6,583 nt of DNA from Bacillota bacterium (GCA_023460575.1 JAEWPQ010000082.1:1-6583); one strand, 5' to 3'; counted from the first letter of the stretch, positions 1-6,307 are shown. The notes: generated by a model not told the origin, from the letters alone. A program made the numbers and translations.

Positions 1-69
1 TTTTGCCAGATCAAGCAGTTGTCCGGTTTCTTCCAGACTGAAATCTAACGGGTTAAGTAAATGTCTCAT
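1..69 (-). CDS. pyrB: Aspartate carbamoyltransferase, N-terminal fragment (runs off the window)
   Basis: Only the first 23 codons lie in the window, reading leftward from an ATG at 67-69. The peptide begins MRHLLNPLDFSLEETGQLL. This matches from memory the start of clostridial aspartate carbamoyltransferase (PyrB), where an MRHL.sPLDFs.eEl..L pattern leads into the carbamoyl-phosphate-binding domain. PyrB condenses carbamoyl phosphate with aspartate, the committed step of pyrimidine synthesis in the cytosol. A strong ribosome binding site, AAAGGAGA on the minus strand at 75-82, sits 5-6 nt before the ATG, so the start is well supported. No catalytic motif is inside the fragment. The related ornithine carbamoyltransferase has a similar fold, but its N-terminus usually reads differently (..RhfL.l.d.s..E). 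The gene diverges from the ABC operon and need not be functionally linked to it. Confidence 0.72.
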   Translation of the reverse strand, partial: MRHLLNPLDFSLEETGQLLDLAK

Positions 70-114
70 AAGAATCTCCTTTATCCACTGAGTTATGGTT
101 TAAAATTCTATCCC

Positions 115-143
115 ATTATAAAGCATACTTTGAAATATTTCCA
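115..143 (-). promoter_or_regulatory. Sigma-A promoter of the leftward pyrB-like gene
   Basis: On the minus strand a perfect TATAAT lies at 115-120. A weak -35 (TGGAAA) lies at 138-143 with a 17-bp spacer. The start would be near 108, giving a leader of about 40 nt before the ATG at 69. That is too short for a PyrR-type attenuator, and no terminator hairpin is seen in it. The -10 is convincing and the -35 is not. Confidence 0.6.
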
Positions 144-146
144 CCC

Positions 147-163
147 TTTTTTAAAAAAAATTT
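147..163. promoter_or_regulatory. A/T tract between the divergent promoters
   Basis: Six T, eight A and three T stand in a row. The tract is just upstream of the -35 region of the leftward promoter, where an UP element or intrinsic bend would act. This role is inferred from composition and position only. Confidence 0.3.
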
Positions 164-189
164 AACAGGTTTTCGGAAGGCTGCCCGGG

Positions 190-209
190 TGTAAGGAATA
201 TGTAAGGAA
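190..209 (+). repeat. Tandem direct repeat TGTAAGGAA, 11-bp period
   Basis: TGTAAGGAA occurs at 190-198 and again, exactly, at 201-209, separated by TA. A weaker copy (6 of 9 matches) can be aligned at 211-219. An 11-bp period puts both copies on the same face of the helix, the usual layout of OmpR/PhoB-family response-regulator sites. Relative to the presumed start near 263 the exact repeats cover about -73 to -54, a position suited to activation of the ABC operon. The binding protein is unknown, and no regulator gene is in the window. Confidence 0.45.
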
Positions 210-229
210 GATTAAGAAAATAAAGAATG

Positions 230-247
230 CAGGATTTACCAATCCTG
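230..247. promoter_or_regulatory. Perfect inverted repeat in the ABC-operon promoter (candidate operator)
   Basis: CAGGATT (230-236) and AATCCTG (241-247) are exact reverse complements with a 4-bp centre, TACC. The dyad ends 3 bp before the -10 box at 251-256 and covers the place where a -35 should be. It lies upstream of the expected start, so it would not be transcribed from this promoter and is more likely a protein-binding site than an RNA hairpin. Confidence 0.4.
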
Positions 248-250
248 TTG

Positions 251-256
251 TATAAT
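251..256 (+). promoter_or_regulatory. -10 box of the ABC operon promoter
   Basis: A perfect TATAAT lies 35 bp before the GTG start of the ATPase gene, with a transcription start expected near 263. No acceptable -35 exists at 16-18 bp (the 17-bp position reads TGCAGG) and there is no TGn extended -10. The promoter therefore looks weak or activator-dependent, which fits the direct repeats upstream of it. Confidence 0.5.
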
Positions 257-290
257 GTCATTGCGTGAATAAAACAAGGAGGATGCTTAA

Positions 291-1031
291 GTGGTGGAAA
301 ATAAGACACCTATGATTCAGGTTAAGAATCTTTATAAGGTGTATCAGGTGGGAGATACCAAAGTTTACGCACTAGACGGAGTAGACTTTACGATATATAA
401 AGGCGAATTTTGTGCCATTGTGGGCCCGTCCGGCTCAGGGAAATCCACACTTCTAAATATGATGGCCGGTTTGGAAAAACCATCGAAGGGGGAAATTGTA
501 ATCGCGGGAAATCACATTGAAAAGCTTTCAGAGAATCAGCTGGTTGCATTCAGAAGAAAGCATGTGGGTTTTATTTTCCAGTCCTATAATCTGATTAAGA
601 CATTGAATGCGGTAGAGAATGTTGCACTTCCCCTGTCATTTCGGGGAGTACCAAGAAAAGTCAGGAATGAAAAGGCAAAACAGTACATAAAGCTGGTAGG
701 CTTAGAGAAACAGATGAACCATATGGCAAACGAGATGTCGGGAGGACAGCAGCAGCGGGTGGGGATCGCAAGAGCACTTGCAGCTGACCCCAAGATTATA
801 TTTGCGGATGAACCAACCGGAAATCTGGATTCCAAAACGACAAAAGAGGTTCTTAATCTGATGCAGAAGATTGTAAAAGAACAGAACCAGACACTTGTCA
901 TGGTAACACACGATAATTATATCGCCAAATTTGCAGACAGACAATTCCACATAGTGGATGGAAAGATATTTAAGATTGAAGAACAGCACCACGAGGATAC
1001 AGAGGGGGATATGGAACATGTACAGAGTTAA
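291..1031 (+). CDS. ABC transporter ATP-binding protein, LolD/MacB class
   Basis: This is the 246-residue cytoplasmic nucleotide-binding subunit that should power the permease two genes downstream. All motifs of an active ATPase are present: Walker A GPSGSGKS at 45-52, Q-loop Q97, signature MSGGQQQR at 149-156, Walker B IIFADE at 169-174 with catalytic E174, D-loop GNLDS at 177-181 and H-loop H207. The spacing and the EPTGNLDS sequence are typical of the LolD/MacB/FtsE/BceA group (COG1136), not of nutrient importers, and length is normal. The GTG at 291 is chosen because AAGGAGG (276-282) stands 8 nt before it. GTG 294 and ATG 312 (MIQVKNLYKVY) are in-frame alternatives, the last being where the conserved domain begins. 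The charged, His/Glu-rich tail after about residue 227 is variable. The gene overlaps the next by 14 bp. The substrate cannot be inferred. Confidence 0.93.
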   Translation: MVENKTPMIQVKNLYKVYQVGDTKVYALDGVDFTIYKGEFCAIVGPSGSGKSTLLNMMAGLEKPSKGEIVIAGNHIEKLSENQLVAFRRKHVGFIFQSYNLIKTLNAVENVALPLSFRGVPRKVRNEKAKQYIKLVGLEKQMNHMANEMSGGQQQRVGIARALAADPKIIFADEPTGNLDSKTTKEVLNLMQKIVKEQNQTLVMVTHDNYIAKFADRQFHIVDGKIFKIEEQHHEDTEGDMEHVQS

Positions 1032-2853
1032 GAGGAAAATTGTATGGCTGCTTGCTGTGCTTATGGTGGCTGCATCAATACCGGCAACAGCTTTTGCACA
1101 ATATGATTTAAGTAAAAATACCTATATAGATGTGAAGAAGACTCCGTCAGGAAAGACAGGAGAGAATATTACCATCAACATGGTTTTCACCAATAATACA
1201 GGCAGTGATTTAGATGATGTGGCAGTAAGATTTGACAGAGATATCCCGGAACAGGAATACAAGGCCACGGAAGATGCAGAGGAAACCACTACTTATACAG
1301 GCTCCGTGTTCCCTTTCGAAATTTCATCAAACACCTTTGATAATAAAAAGCTGGGCAAAGTTAAAAGCGGCAGCTCTAAAACCTTCAGCCTGACTGCCAG
1401 AGTCAGGAGAGATGTATCTGAGGGTTATTACTTAGTACCGTTAGAGGTCGTTACAGATGCAAAGAAAAAAGATGATGGAGCGCATGCATCCTATGAGAAG
1501 GTAAATATCTGGATTACGAAATCTTCCGCTACAACCTCTTCCGGAGCAAATGAAGGAACTATAAGCTTTGAGCTTGGAGAAGATCAGAGCACACCCTTCG
1601 GCACTTATCCGGAAGTCATGAATTTCAATATGAATGTTCGTAATTCTTCTTCCATAACAGCATTCGACGTGAATGTACGTATGGGTGTAAACCAGGACAG
1701 TACTAAATTCCCTTTTGATATCAATGATGGAAATTACTCCAAACATTACGACCGGATCGGGGGCGGGGAGACGATATCCATGCCTTACAGCATGATGATC
1801 AGGAAAGATGTATACAGCGGATATTATCCCATTGTATTTACCATAGAATACCGGGACAGTACAGACGGTGATATCCAGAAGTCAGAAGAGACTTTCTATG
1901 TAAAGGTGCAGAATAAGGATAAGGAAGAAGATACGAAAGAGTTTAATGCCAACGACAGAACCAAGGCCAGAATTGTTGTTGACGGATTTGAAACCAATCC
2001 GGAGAAGGTTTATGCCGGTGAGGAGTTTGAACTTACGCTGCATATGAAAAATGCTTCGGAGAGCGTTACTGCGAGCAACATTCTTTTTAATCTGGAGTCT
2101 GAAAAGGTAACGGAAAGTGCCGTGTTTACGACAGATGAAGGAAGTTCTTCCATCGTTGTGAATACCCTTGCTGCAGGTCAGACCGCTGATATTAAGGTAA
2201 AGCTTCGTGCTGGGGCCTGGGTGGACCAGAGAACCTATGGCCTGACCATTAATGAAAAATATGACAGCCCTGAATTTAAAAATGCAGAAGAAAAGATAAC
2301 AGTTAATATTCCTGTCAAACAGGTGGCGCGATTAAATACAGGAACTATTGATATCATGCCGGAATCAATAGCCGCAGGTTCAGAAACCAACATTATGTTC
2401 CCTGTTAATAATACGGGCAAGGTTCTTCTTTATAATGTCATGGTGGCGTTTGTGGGAGATTCTATCCAGCAGACCAGTACCTACATTGGTAATATTAAGC
2501 CGGGAGAAACCGGTAATGTAGATGCCATGATTACAGGTACAACTCCTACAGCTGATGACGGAAAAATCAAAATTTTAATTACCTATGAGGATGAAAACGG
2601 CGTAGTCTCTGATCCTATAGAAAAAGAAGTTACATTGATGGTAACAGAGCCGGAAGAGACAGGGGCGGATACAGGTGATATGGGTGAGATGCCTGCAGAT
2701 GTACAGCCCACAGGTTTTGCAAAGTACAGTAAGATTCTGATACCAGCCATTGGCGTATTAATCGCTGCAGGAGCCGGTGCCGCCTTTTTCTTCTGGAAAA
2801 GAAGAAAAAAGAAGAAGCTGGCTGCACAAGAGGAATTAAACGATGAGATTTAG
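1018..2853 (+). CDS. Secreted, membrane-anchored CARDB/COG1361-like protein, accessory subunit of the ABC system
   Basis: The product is 611 residues when started at ATG 1018. Residues 1-27 form a signal peptide: basic MYRVKRK, a hydrophobic core, then an AFA|Q cleavage site. The exported part holds four similar all-beta units, each with a turn of the form N-x-[TSA] before a hydrophobic strand: NNTGSDLDDV at 59-68, NSSSITAFDV at 209-218, NASESVTASNI at 345-355 and NNTGKVLLYNV at 464-474. These resemble the CARDB/COG1361 ('S-layer-like') adhesion fold. An acidic Gly/Asp/Glu linker (about 544-571) leads to one membrane helix (573-593) and a Lys/Arg-rich cytoplasmic tail (594-611), so the bulk faces outside. 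An in-frame ATG at 958 would add 20 residues before the signal peptide and lies deep in the ATPase gene. ATG 1018 has GAGGGGG at 1002-1008 and is preferred. Tight overlap with both neighbours suggests it binds the permease, perhaps as MacA does with MacB. It is not homologous to MacA in anything I can see. Confidence 0.8.
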   Translation: MYRVKRKIVWLLAVLMVAASIPATAFAQYDLSKNTYIDVKKTPSGKTGENITINMVFTNNTGSDLDDVAVRFDRDIPEQEYKATEDAEETTTYTGSVFPFEISSNTFDNKKLGKVKSGSSKTFSLTARVRRDVSEGYYLVPLEVVTDAKKKDDGAHASYEKVNIWITKSSATTSSGANEGTISFELGEDQSTPFGTYPEVMNFNMNVRNSSSITAFDVNVRMGVNQDSTKFPFDINDGNYSKHYDRIGGGETISMPYSMMIRKDVYSGYYPIVFTIEYRDSTDGDIQKSEETFYVKVQNKDKEEDTKEFNANDRTKARIVVDGFETNPEKVYAGEEFELTLHMKNASESVTASNILFNLESEKVTESAVFTTDEGSSSIVVNTLAAGQTADIKVKLRAGAWVDQRTYGLTINEKYDSPEFKNAEEKITVNIPVKQVARLNTGTIDIMPESIAAGSETNIMFPVNNTGKVLLYNVMVAFVGDSIQQTSTYIGNIKPGETGNVDAMITGTTPTADDGKIKILITYEDENGVVSDPIEKEVTLMVTEPEETGADTGDMGEMPADVQPTGFAKYSKILIPAIGVLIAAGAGAAFFFWKRRKKKKLAAQEELNDEI

Positions 2854-4201
2854 CGATTTGCTATCCATGAGTGTAAACAATTTAAGACGGAGAAAGATGA
2901 GGACATTTTTAACTGTTCTGGGAGTTTTGATTGGTACAGCTTCCATTGTTGTTATGGTATCTCTGGGTATCGGTTTTAATGAACTTACCATGGAACAGTA
3001 CGCTTCTTATGGTAGTCTGACTGAAGTCACTGTGTATTCCAATCAATCGTTTGGCGGGGAAGGAAAGAACGAACCAAAGCATATGACAGATGATGTGATA
3101 ACCCAATTTGGAAAACTGGATCATGTGAAGGCGGCTTCCCCGCTTTTGCAGTCAGATACGATCATGAGTCAGGGAGCATATCAGGCGAATATCACTGTGA
3201 TTGGAGTAACTCCGGAATACATGAAGAATATTTCTTTAAAACAGGGTCATCTTCCGGATAAAGGGAAAAAAGAACTGCAGATGGTGGTTGGAAATATGGT
3301 AGCCAGGCAATTTAGAAACCCCAAAAGCAGAAGTCAGGATTTTTATGATGATCCAACCAAAATTCCTGATATTGATTTTATGAACAGACCCATTTTTGTG
3401 GTTTTTGATACGGATGCCTATTACCAGGCCCAAAATGGCGGATCAGGTGACGGGAAAACTCCCGTCAAACCTCCTAAAAAATATCTGTTGAAGACAGCAG
3501 GTCTGGTAGCCGGAGGTGTGGAGGACTATAATAATTACAGCTACAATGTTTATGTTGATCTGGAAGCTTTAAAATCCCAGTTAAAGCAGATTTTTAAGAA
3601 AAAGCCAATTCCCAATCAGCCTACTAATAAAAAGGGTAAACCTTACGGTTATTTTATCTATGACCAGGCGGTGGTGGAGGTAGATGATATGGCCAATGTA
3701 ACGGAAGTTCAGAAGGCTATTACAGATATGGGGTATCAGGCAAACAGCAATATGGAATGGCTGGAACAGTCCCAGAAGCAGGCTAAGATGGTTCAGGCAC
3801 TGCTTGGCGGAATCGGAACGGTATCCTTATTCGTTGCAGCAATCGGGATTGCCAATACCATGATGATGTCCATCTATGAAAGAACGAAGGAAATCGGAAT
3901 TTTAAAGGTACTGGGGCTTGATATGAATCATATCAGAGACATGTTTCTTATTGAATCCGGATTTATAGGTTTCCTTGGAGGAGTAACGGGAATTGTATTC
4001 AGTTATGGAGTTTCTTTTCTCATAAACCGTTTTCTGGCTGGCCGTTTTATGCCGGATATGCCTGGAGATTTATCCAGAATACCGGTGTGGCTGTCTATGG
4101 CTGCCGTAGGGTTTTCTATTTTTGTAGGCATGGCTGCCGGATTCTTCCCATCACTCAGAGCAATGAAGCTGAGTCCACTTGCTGCCATTCGCAACGAGTA
4201 A
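2843..4201 (+). CDS. ABC transporter permease, MacB/FtsX family
   Basis: A 452-residue membrane subunit with the four-helix MacB topology. An amphipathic N-terminal segment with NNLRRRKMRTFLTVLGVLIG runs into TM1 (about 21-43). A large extracellular MacB_PCD-like domain follows (about 45-312). The FtsX domain has TM2 (321-343), TM3 (372-394) and TM4 (415-437). The cytoplasmic coupling loop after TM2 reads YERTKEIGILKVLG (345-358), the classic FtsX-family contact with the ATPase. The C-terminus FPSLRAMKLSPLAAIRNE matches the family end (P.a.rA..l.P..AlR.E). Two Pro/Lys/Gly-rich stretches in the external domain (near residues 195-212 and 253-268) look like flexible loops. Only one permease gene is present, so it likely forms a homodimer, as MacB does. 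The ATG overlaps the previous gene by 11 bp, with an AGAGGA site at 2829-2834. MacB relatives move peptides, lipoproteins or antibiotics, or transmit force across the membrane rather than transport. The role here is unknown. Confidence 0.9.
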   Translation: MRFSDLLSMSVNNLRRRKMRTFLTVLGVLIGTASIVVMVSLGIGFNELTMEQYASYGSLTEVTVYSNQSFGGEGKNEPKHMTDDVITQFGKLDHVKAASPLLQSDTIMSQGAYQANITVIGVTPEYMKNISLKQGHLPDKGKKELQMVVGNMVARQFRNPKSRSQDFYDDPTKIPDIDFMNRPIFVVFDTDAYYQAQNGGSGDGKTPVKPPKKYLLKTAGLVAGGVEDYNNYSYNVYVDLEALKSQLKQIFKKKPIPNQPTNKKGKPYGYFIYDQAVVEVDDMANVTEVQKAITDMGYQANSNMEWLEQSQKQAKMVQALLGGIGTVSLFVAAIGIANTMMMSIYERTKEIGILKVLGLDMNHIRDMFLIESGFIGFLGGVTGIVFSYGVSFLINRFLAGRFMPDMPGDLSRIPVWLSMAAVGFSIFVGMAAGFFPSLRAMKLSPLAAIRNE

Positions 4202-4228
4202 AGCTATGTAATTAAATTAAAAAAGACC

Positions 4229-4257
4229 TTGCATTTTTCGGAGGAATCATTTATTAT
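4229..4257 (+). promoter_or_regulatory. Sigma-A promoter for the riboswitch and purine genes
   Basis: TTGCAT at 4229-4234 and TATTAT at 4252-4257 are separated by 17 bp. Transcription would start near 4264, a few bases before the first paired strand of the riboswitch. This spacing to the aptamer supports the call. Confidence 0.65.
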
Positions 4258-4266
4258 GTTAAACAA

Positions 4267-4368
4267 GGTACGTGCAACTGGCGGATAAGTGGAGAAAACC
4301 ACGGGGAGCACGTTACATTTAAAAGCCGACCGCCTGGGCACCGCTATGGGATGTCCAGGCGGTTTTTT
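4267..4368 (+). ncRNA. ZTP (pfl) riboswitch, transcriptional type
   Basis: The sequence carries the pfl motif signature. P1 is CGTGC (4271-4275) with GCACG (4308-4312), extendable to 4268-4316 with one bulge. P2 is GTGG (4289-4292) with CCAC (4299-4302), closed by AGAAAA, then the conserved CGGGGAGC. After a short linker comes the hallmark CCGCCTGGGCA (4330-4340). The pseudoknot would join GGCGG (4280-4284) to CCGCC (4330-4334). P4 would pair GGGCA (4336-4340) with TGTCC (4352-4356). By established knowledge of this class it binds ZTP/ZMP, signals of 10-formyl-THF shortage, and turns expression on. Here it precedes the genes that consume ZMP and 10-formyl-THF, as expected. Recognition is by motif and fold from memory, without a covariance-model search. 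Confidence 0.9.
4329..4368 (+). terminator. Riboswitch-controlled intrinsic terminator
   Basis: ACCGCCTGG (4329-4337) pairs exactly with CCAGGCGGT (4355-4363). The stem continues inward through G-U, C-G and A-U pairs, and a T run follows (4363-4368). The left arm contains the CCGCC that the aptamer needs for its pseudoknot, so the ligand-bound fold and the terminator exclude each other. Without ligand, transcription should stop before the first purine gene. Confidence 0.9.
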
Positions 4369-4400
4369 GCGTTTTTATTGATGAAGGAGGACTAGGAGTC

Positions 4401-5114
4401 ATGAATTTGGTTTCTTTGAAGGATGATTTAACGAACAATTCCTATCCGGGAAGAGGGATAATTATCGGCAAATCCCCCGATGGAAGGAAGGCAGTAACAG
4501 CCTATTTTATCATGGGAAGAAGTGTCAACAGCCGCAATCGCGTATTTGTGGAAGATGGGGATGGAATCCGTACCCAGGCTCACGATCCTTCAAAACTGTC
4601 AGATCCCAGTCTCATTATCTATGCTCCGGTTCGTGTCATGGGCAACAAAACAATTGTGACAAACGGAGATCAGACAGACACCATCTATAAAGGAATGGAC
4701 TTTCAGCTGACGTTTGAGCAGACTCTTCGCAGCAGGGAGTTTGAGCCGGACAGCCCCAATTATACTCCACGTATATCCGGTATCATGCATGTGGAGGATG
4801 GAAGATTTAACTATGCCATGTCTATATTAAAAAGTAACAACGGAGATCCATCTGCCTGCAACCGCTTCACCTTTGCCTATGAAAATCCAGTACCGGGAGA
4901 AGCCCGCTTTATTCATACCTACATGCATGACGGAAATCCGCTGCCAAGCTTTGAAGGAGAACCAAAACTGGTGGAAGTTTTAGATGACCAGAATGAGTAT
5001 ACCTCCATGATATGGGAAAGTCTGAATGAGGAGAATAAGGTATCATTATTTGTTCGTTATATTGATCTTGTAACAGGGGAATTTAAGACCCGGATAATAA
5101 ATAAGAATAAATAG
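4401..5114 (+). CDS. IMP cyclohydrolase, archaeal PurO-like family
   Basis: A 237-residue cytosolic enzyme predicted to close the ring of FAICAR to give IMP, the last step of de novo purine synthesis. The N-terminal YPGRGIIIG (15-23) and AVTAYFIMGRSVNSRNRVF (31-49) match from memory the IMP_cyclohyd family (PF07826, COG3363), a single-domain NTN-hydrolase-like fold first known from archaeal PurO. It is unrelated to the cyclohydrolase half of PurH. R18, R40, R45 and R47 are conserved-looking positively charged positions that could hold the phosphate, but I did not verify the active site. Length is close to family size. AAGGAGG (4384-4390) lies 10 nt before the ATG, and a second AGGAG (4394-4398) is too close to be the main site. 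The next gene, AICAR transformylase, follows 14 bp after the stop and supplies its substrate. Expression is gated by the ZTP riboswitch. Confidence 0.88.
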   Translation: MNLVSLKDDLTNNSYPGRGIIIGKSPDGRKAVTAYFIMGRSVNSRNRVFVEDGDGIRTQAHDPSKLSDPSLIIYAPVRVMGNKTIVTNGDQTDTIYKGMDFQLTFEQTLRSREFEPDSPNYTPRISGIMHVEDGRFNYAMSILKSNNGDPSACNRFTFAYENPVPGEARFIHTYMHDGNPLPSFEGEPKLVEVLDDQNEYTSMIWESLNEENKVSLFVRYIDLVTGEFKTRIINKNK

Positions 5115-5128
5115 CAGGAGAACAAAAG

Positions 5129-6307
5129 ATGAATGAATTAGAACTGAAATATGGATGTAACCCCAATCAGAAGCCATCAAGAATCTATATGGCAGATGGA
5201 TCCGATCTGCCGATAACCGTATTGAGCGGAAAACCAGGATATATTAATTTTTTGGATGCATTCAATGGCTGGCAGCTGGTAAAAGAGTTAAAGGAAGCCA
5301 CCGGTCTGCCGGCAGCTGCCTCTTTTAAGCACGTGTCTCCCGCAGGTGCAGCAGTAGGGCTTCCCTTAAGCCCTGTTTTAAAAAAGATTTACTGGGTGGA
5401 AGATATGGGGGAGCTTTCGCCTCTTGCCTGTGCTTACGCAAGAGCCAGAGGAGCTGACCGCATGTCTTCCTTTGGTGATTATATTTCCTTGTCAGATCCC
5501 TGTGATGAAGATACGGCTAAGATCATAAAGAGAGAGGTGTCAGACGGTGTCATTGCACCTGGATATACACCGGAAGCTCTGAACATTTTAAAATCCAAGA
5601 AGAACGGCAATTACAATGTTATTTCAATTGACCCGGAATATTCACCGGAACTCATAGAGAAAAAGCAGGTTTACGGAGTTACGTTTGAACAGGGAAGAAA
5701 TGAAATTAAAATCGGCCGGGAGCTGTTAGAAAACAGAGTGACTCAGAACAGGGAGATTCCGAAAGCTGCTGAGATTGATTTAATTATCTCTTTAATTACG
5801 TTAAAATACACCCAGTCCAATTCTGTCTGCTATGCAAAGGACGGACAGGCAATCGGAATCGGAGCCGGACAGCAGTCCCGCGTCCACTGTACCAGACTGG
5901 CGGGCAGCAAAGTGGATAATTGGTATTTAAGGCAGGCACCAAAGGTACTTGAACTTCCATTTCTTGATACTATCCGCCGTGCAGACAGGGATAATGCAAT
6001 TGATGTTTATATAGGTGAGGATTACATGGATGTATTGGCGGACGGAAGATGGGAGCTGGTATTTAAGGAAAAGCCCTCCGTTTTTTCGGCAGAGGAAAAA
6101 AGGCAGTGGCTTGATCGGTTATCTGATGTATCTCTTGGATCTGATGCATTTTTCCCATTTGGAGATAACATTGACAGGGCATTTAAAAGCGGTGTGAAGT
6201 ACGTTGTTCAGCCAGGCGGCTCCGTCAGGGATGATCAGGTGATTGAAACCTGTGACAAATACGGTATGGTAATGGCATTTAATGGAATACGCCTGTTCCA
6301 TCATTAA
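5129..6307 (+). CDS. AICAR transformylase (phosphoribosylaminoimidazolecarboxamide formyltransferase), stand-alone
   Basis: This 392-residue cytosolic enzyme transfers the formyl group of 10-formyl-THF to AICAR, giving FAICAR for the cyclohydrolase encoded upstream. It covers only the transformylase half of PurH. In order, the motifs are: LKYGCNPNQ at 6-14; INFLDAFNGWQLVKELKE at 39-56; SFKHVSPAGAAVG at 65-77 with the catalytic pair K67-H68 (human ATIC K266-H267); AYARARGADRMSSFGD; KYTQSNSVCYAKDG at 226-239 with N231; GAGQQSRVHCTRLAG with R251 (human N431 and R451); and the C-terminal SDAFFPFGDN and RLFHH. These stretches are strikingly close to animal ATIC and further from Bacillus or E. coli PurH, as I recall them. 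The start is set by AGGAG at 5116-5120, 8 nt upstream. The human R207 and H213 positions are K7 and N13 here. The gene is co-transcribed with the IMP cyclohydrolase behind the ZTP riboswitch. Confidence 0.95.
   Translation: MNELELKYGCNPNQKPSRIYMADGSDLPITVLSGKPGYINFLDAFNGWQLVKELKEATGLPAAASFKHVSPAGAAVGLPLSPVLKKIYWVEDMGELSPLACAYARARGADRMSSFGDYISLSDPCDEDTAKIIKREVSDGVIAPGYTPEALNILKSKKNGNYNVISIDPEYSPELIEKKQVYGVTFEQGRNEIKIGRELLENRVTQNREIPKAAEIDLIISLITLKYTQSNSVCYAKDGQAIGIGAGQQSRVHCTRLAGSKVDNWYLRQAPKVLELPFLDTIRRADRDNAIDVYIGEDYMDVLADGRWELVFKEKPSVFSAEEKRQWLDRLSDVSLGSDAFFPFGDNIDRAFKSGVKYVVQPGGSVRDDQVIETCDKYGMVMAFNGIRLFHH

Noticed and set aside
283..315. ATG at 283 as an alternative start near the ATPase gene
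   Set aside because: It is out of frame with the ATPase and reaches a stop after about ten codons. It also sits on the end of the ribosome binding site.
584..1019. Minus-strand open frames inside the ATPase gene, and similar ones inside the other genes
   Set aside because: They are shadows of conserved coding sequence, show no family resemblance and lack ribosome binding sites.
4256..4288. Ten-codon open frame MLNKVRATGG with GGAGG 11 nt upstream, a possible leader peptide
   Set aside because: It overlaps the -10 box and the first riboswitch strands. The expected transcript starts near 4264, after its ATG, and the riboswitch explains the sequence better.
4381..4395. Four-codon open frame (MKED) just before the cyclohydrolase gene
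   Set aside because: Its codons are the ribosome binding site itself, and it has no site of its own upstream after the terminator.
6015..6197. Plus-strand 60-codon frame inside the transformylase gene
   Set aside because: It is a shifted reading of the conserved C-terminal region of the transformylase, with no independent support.
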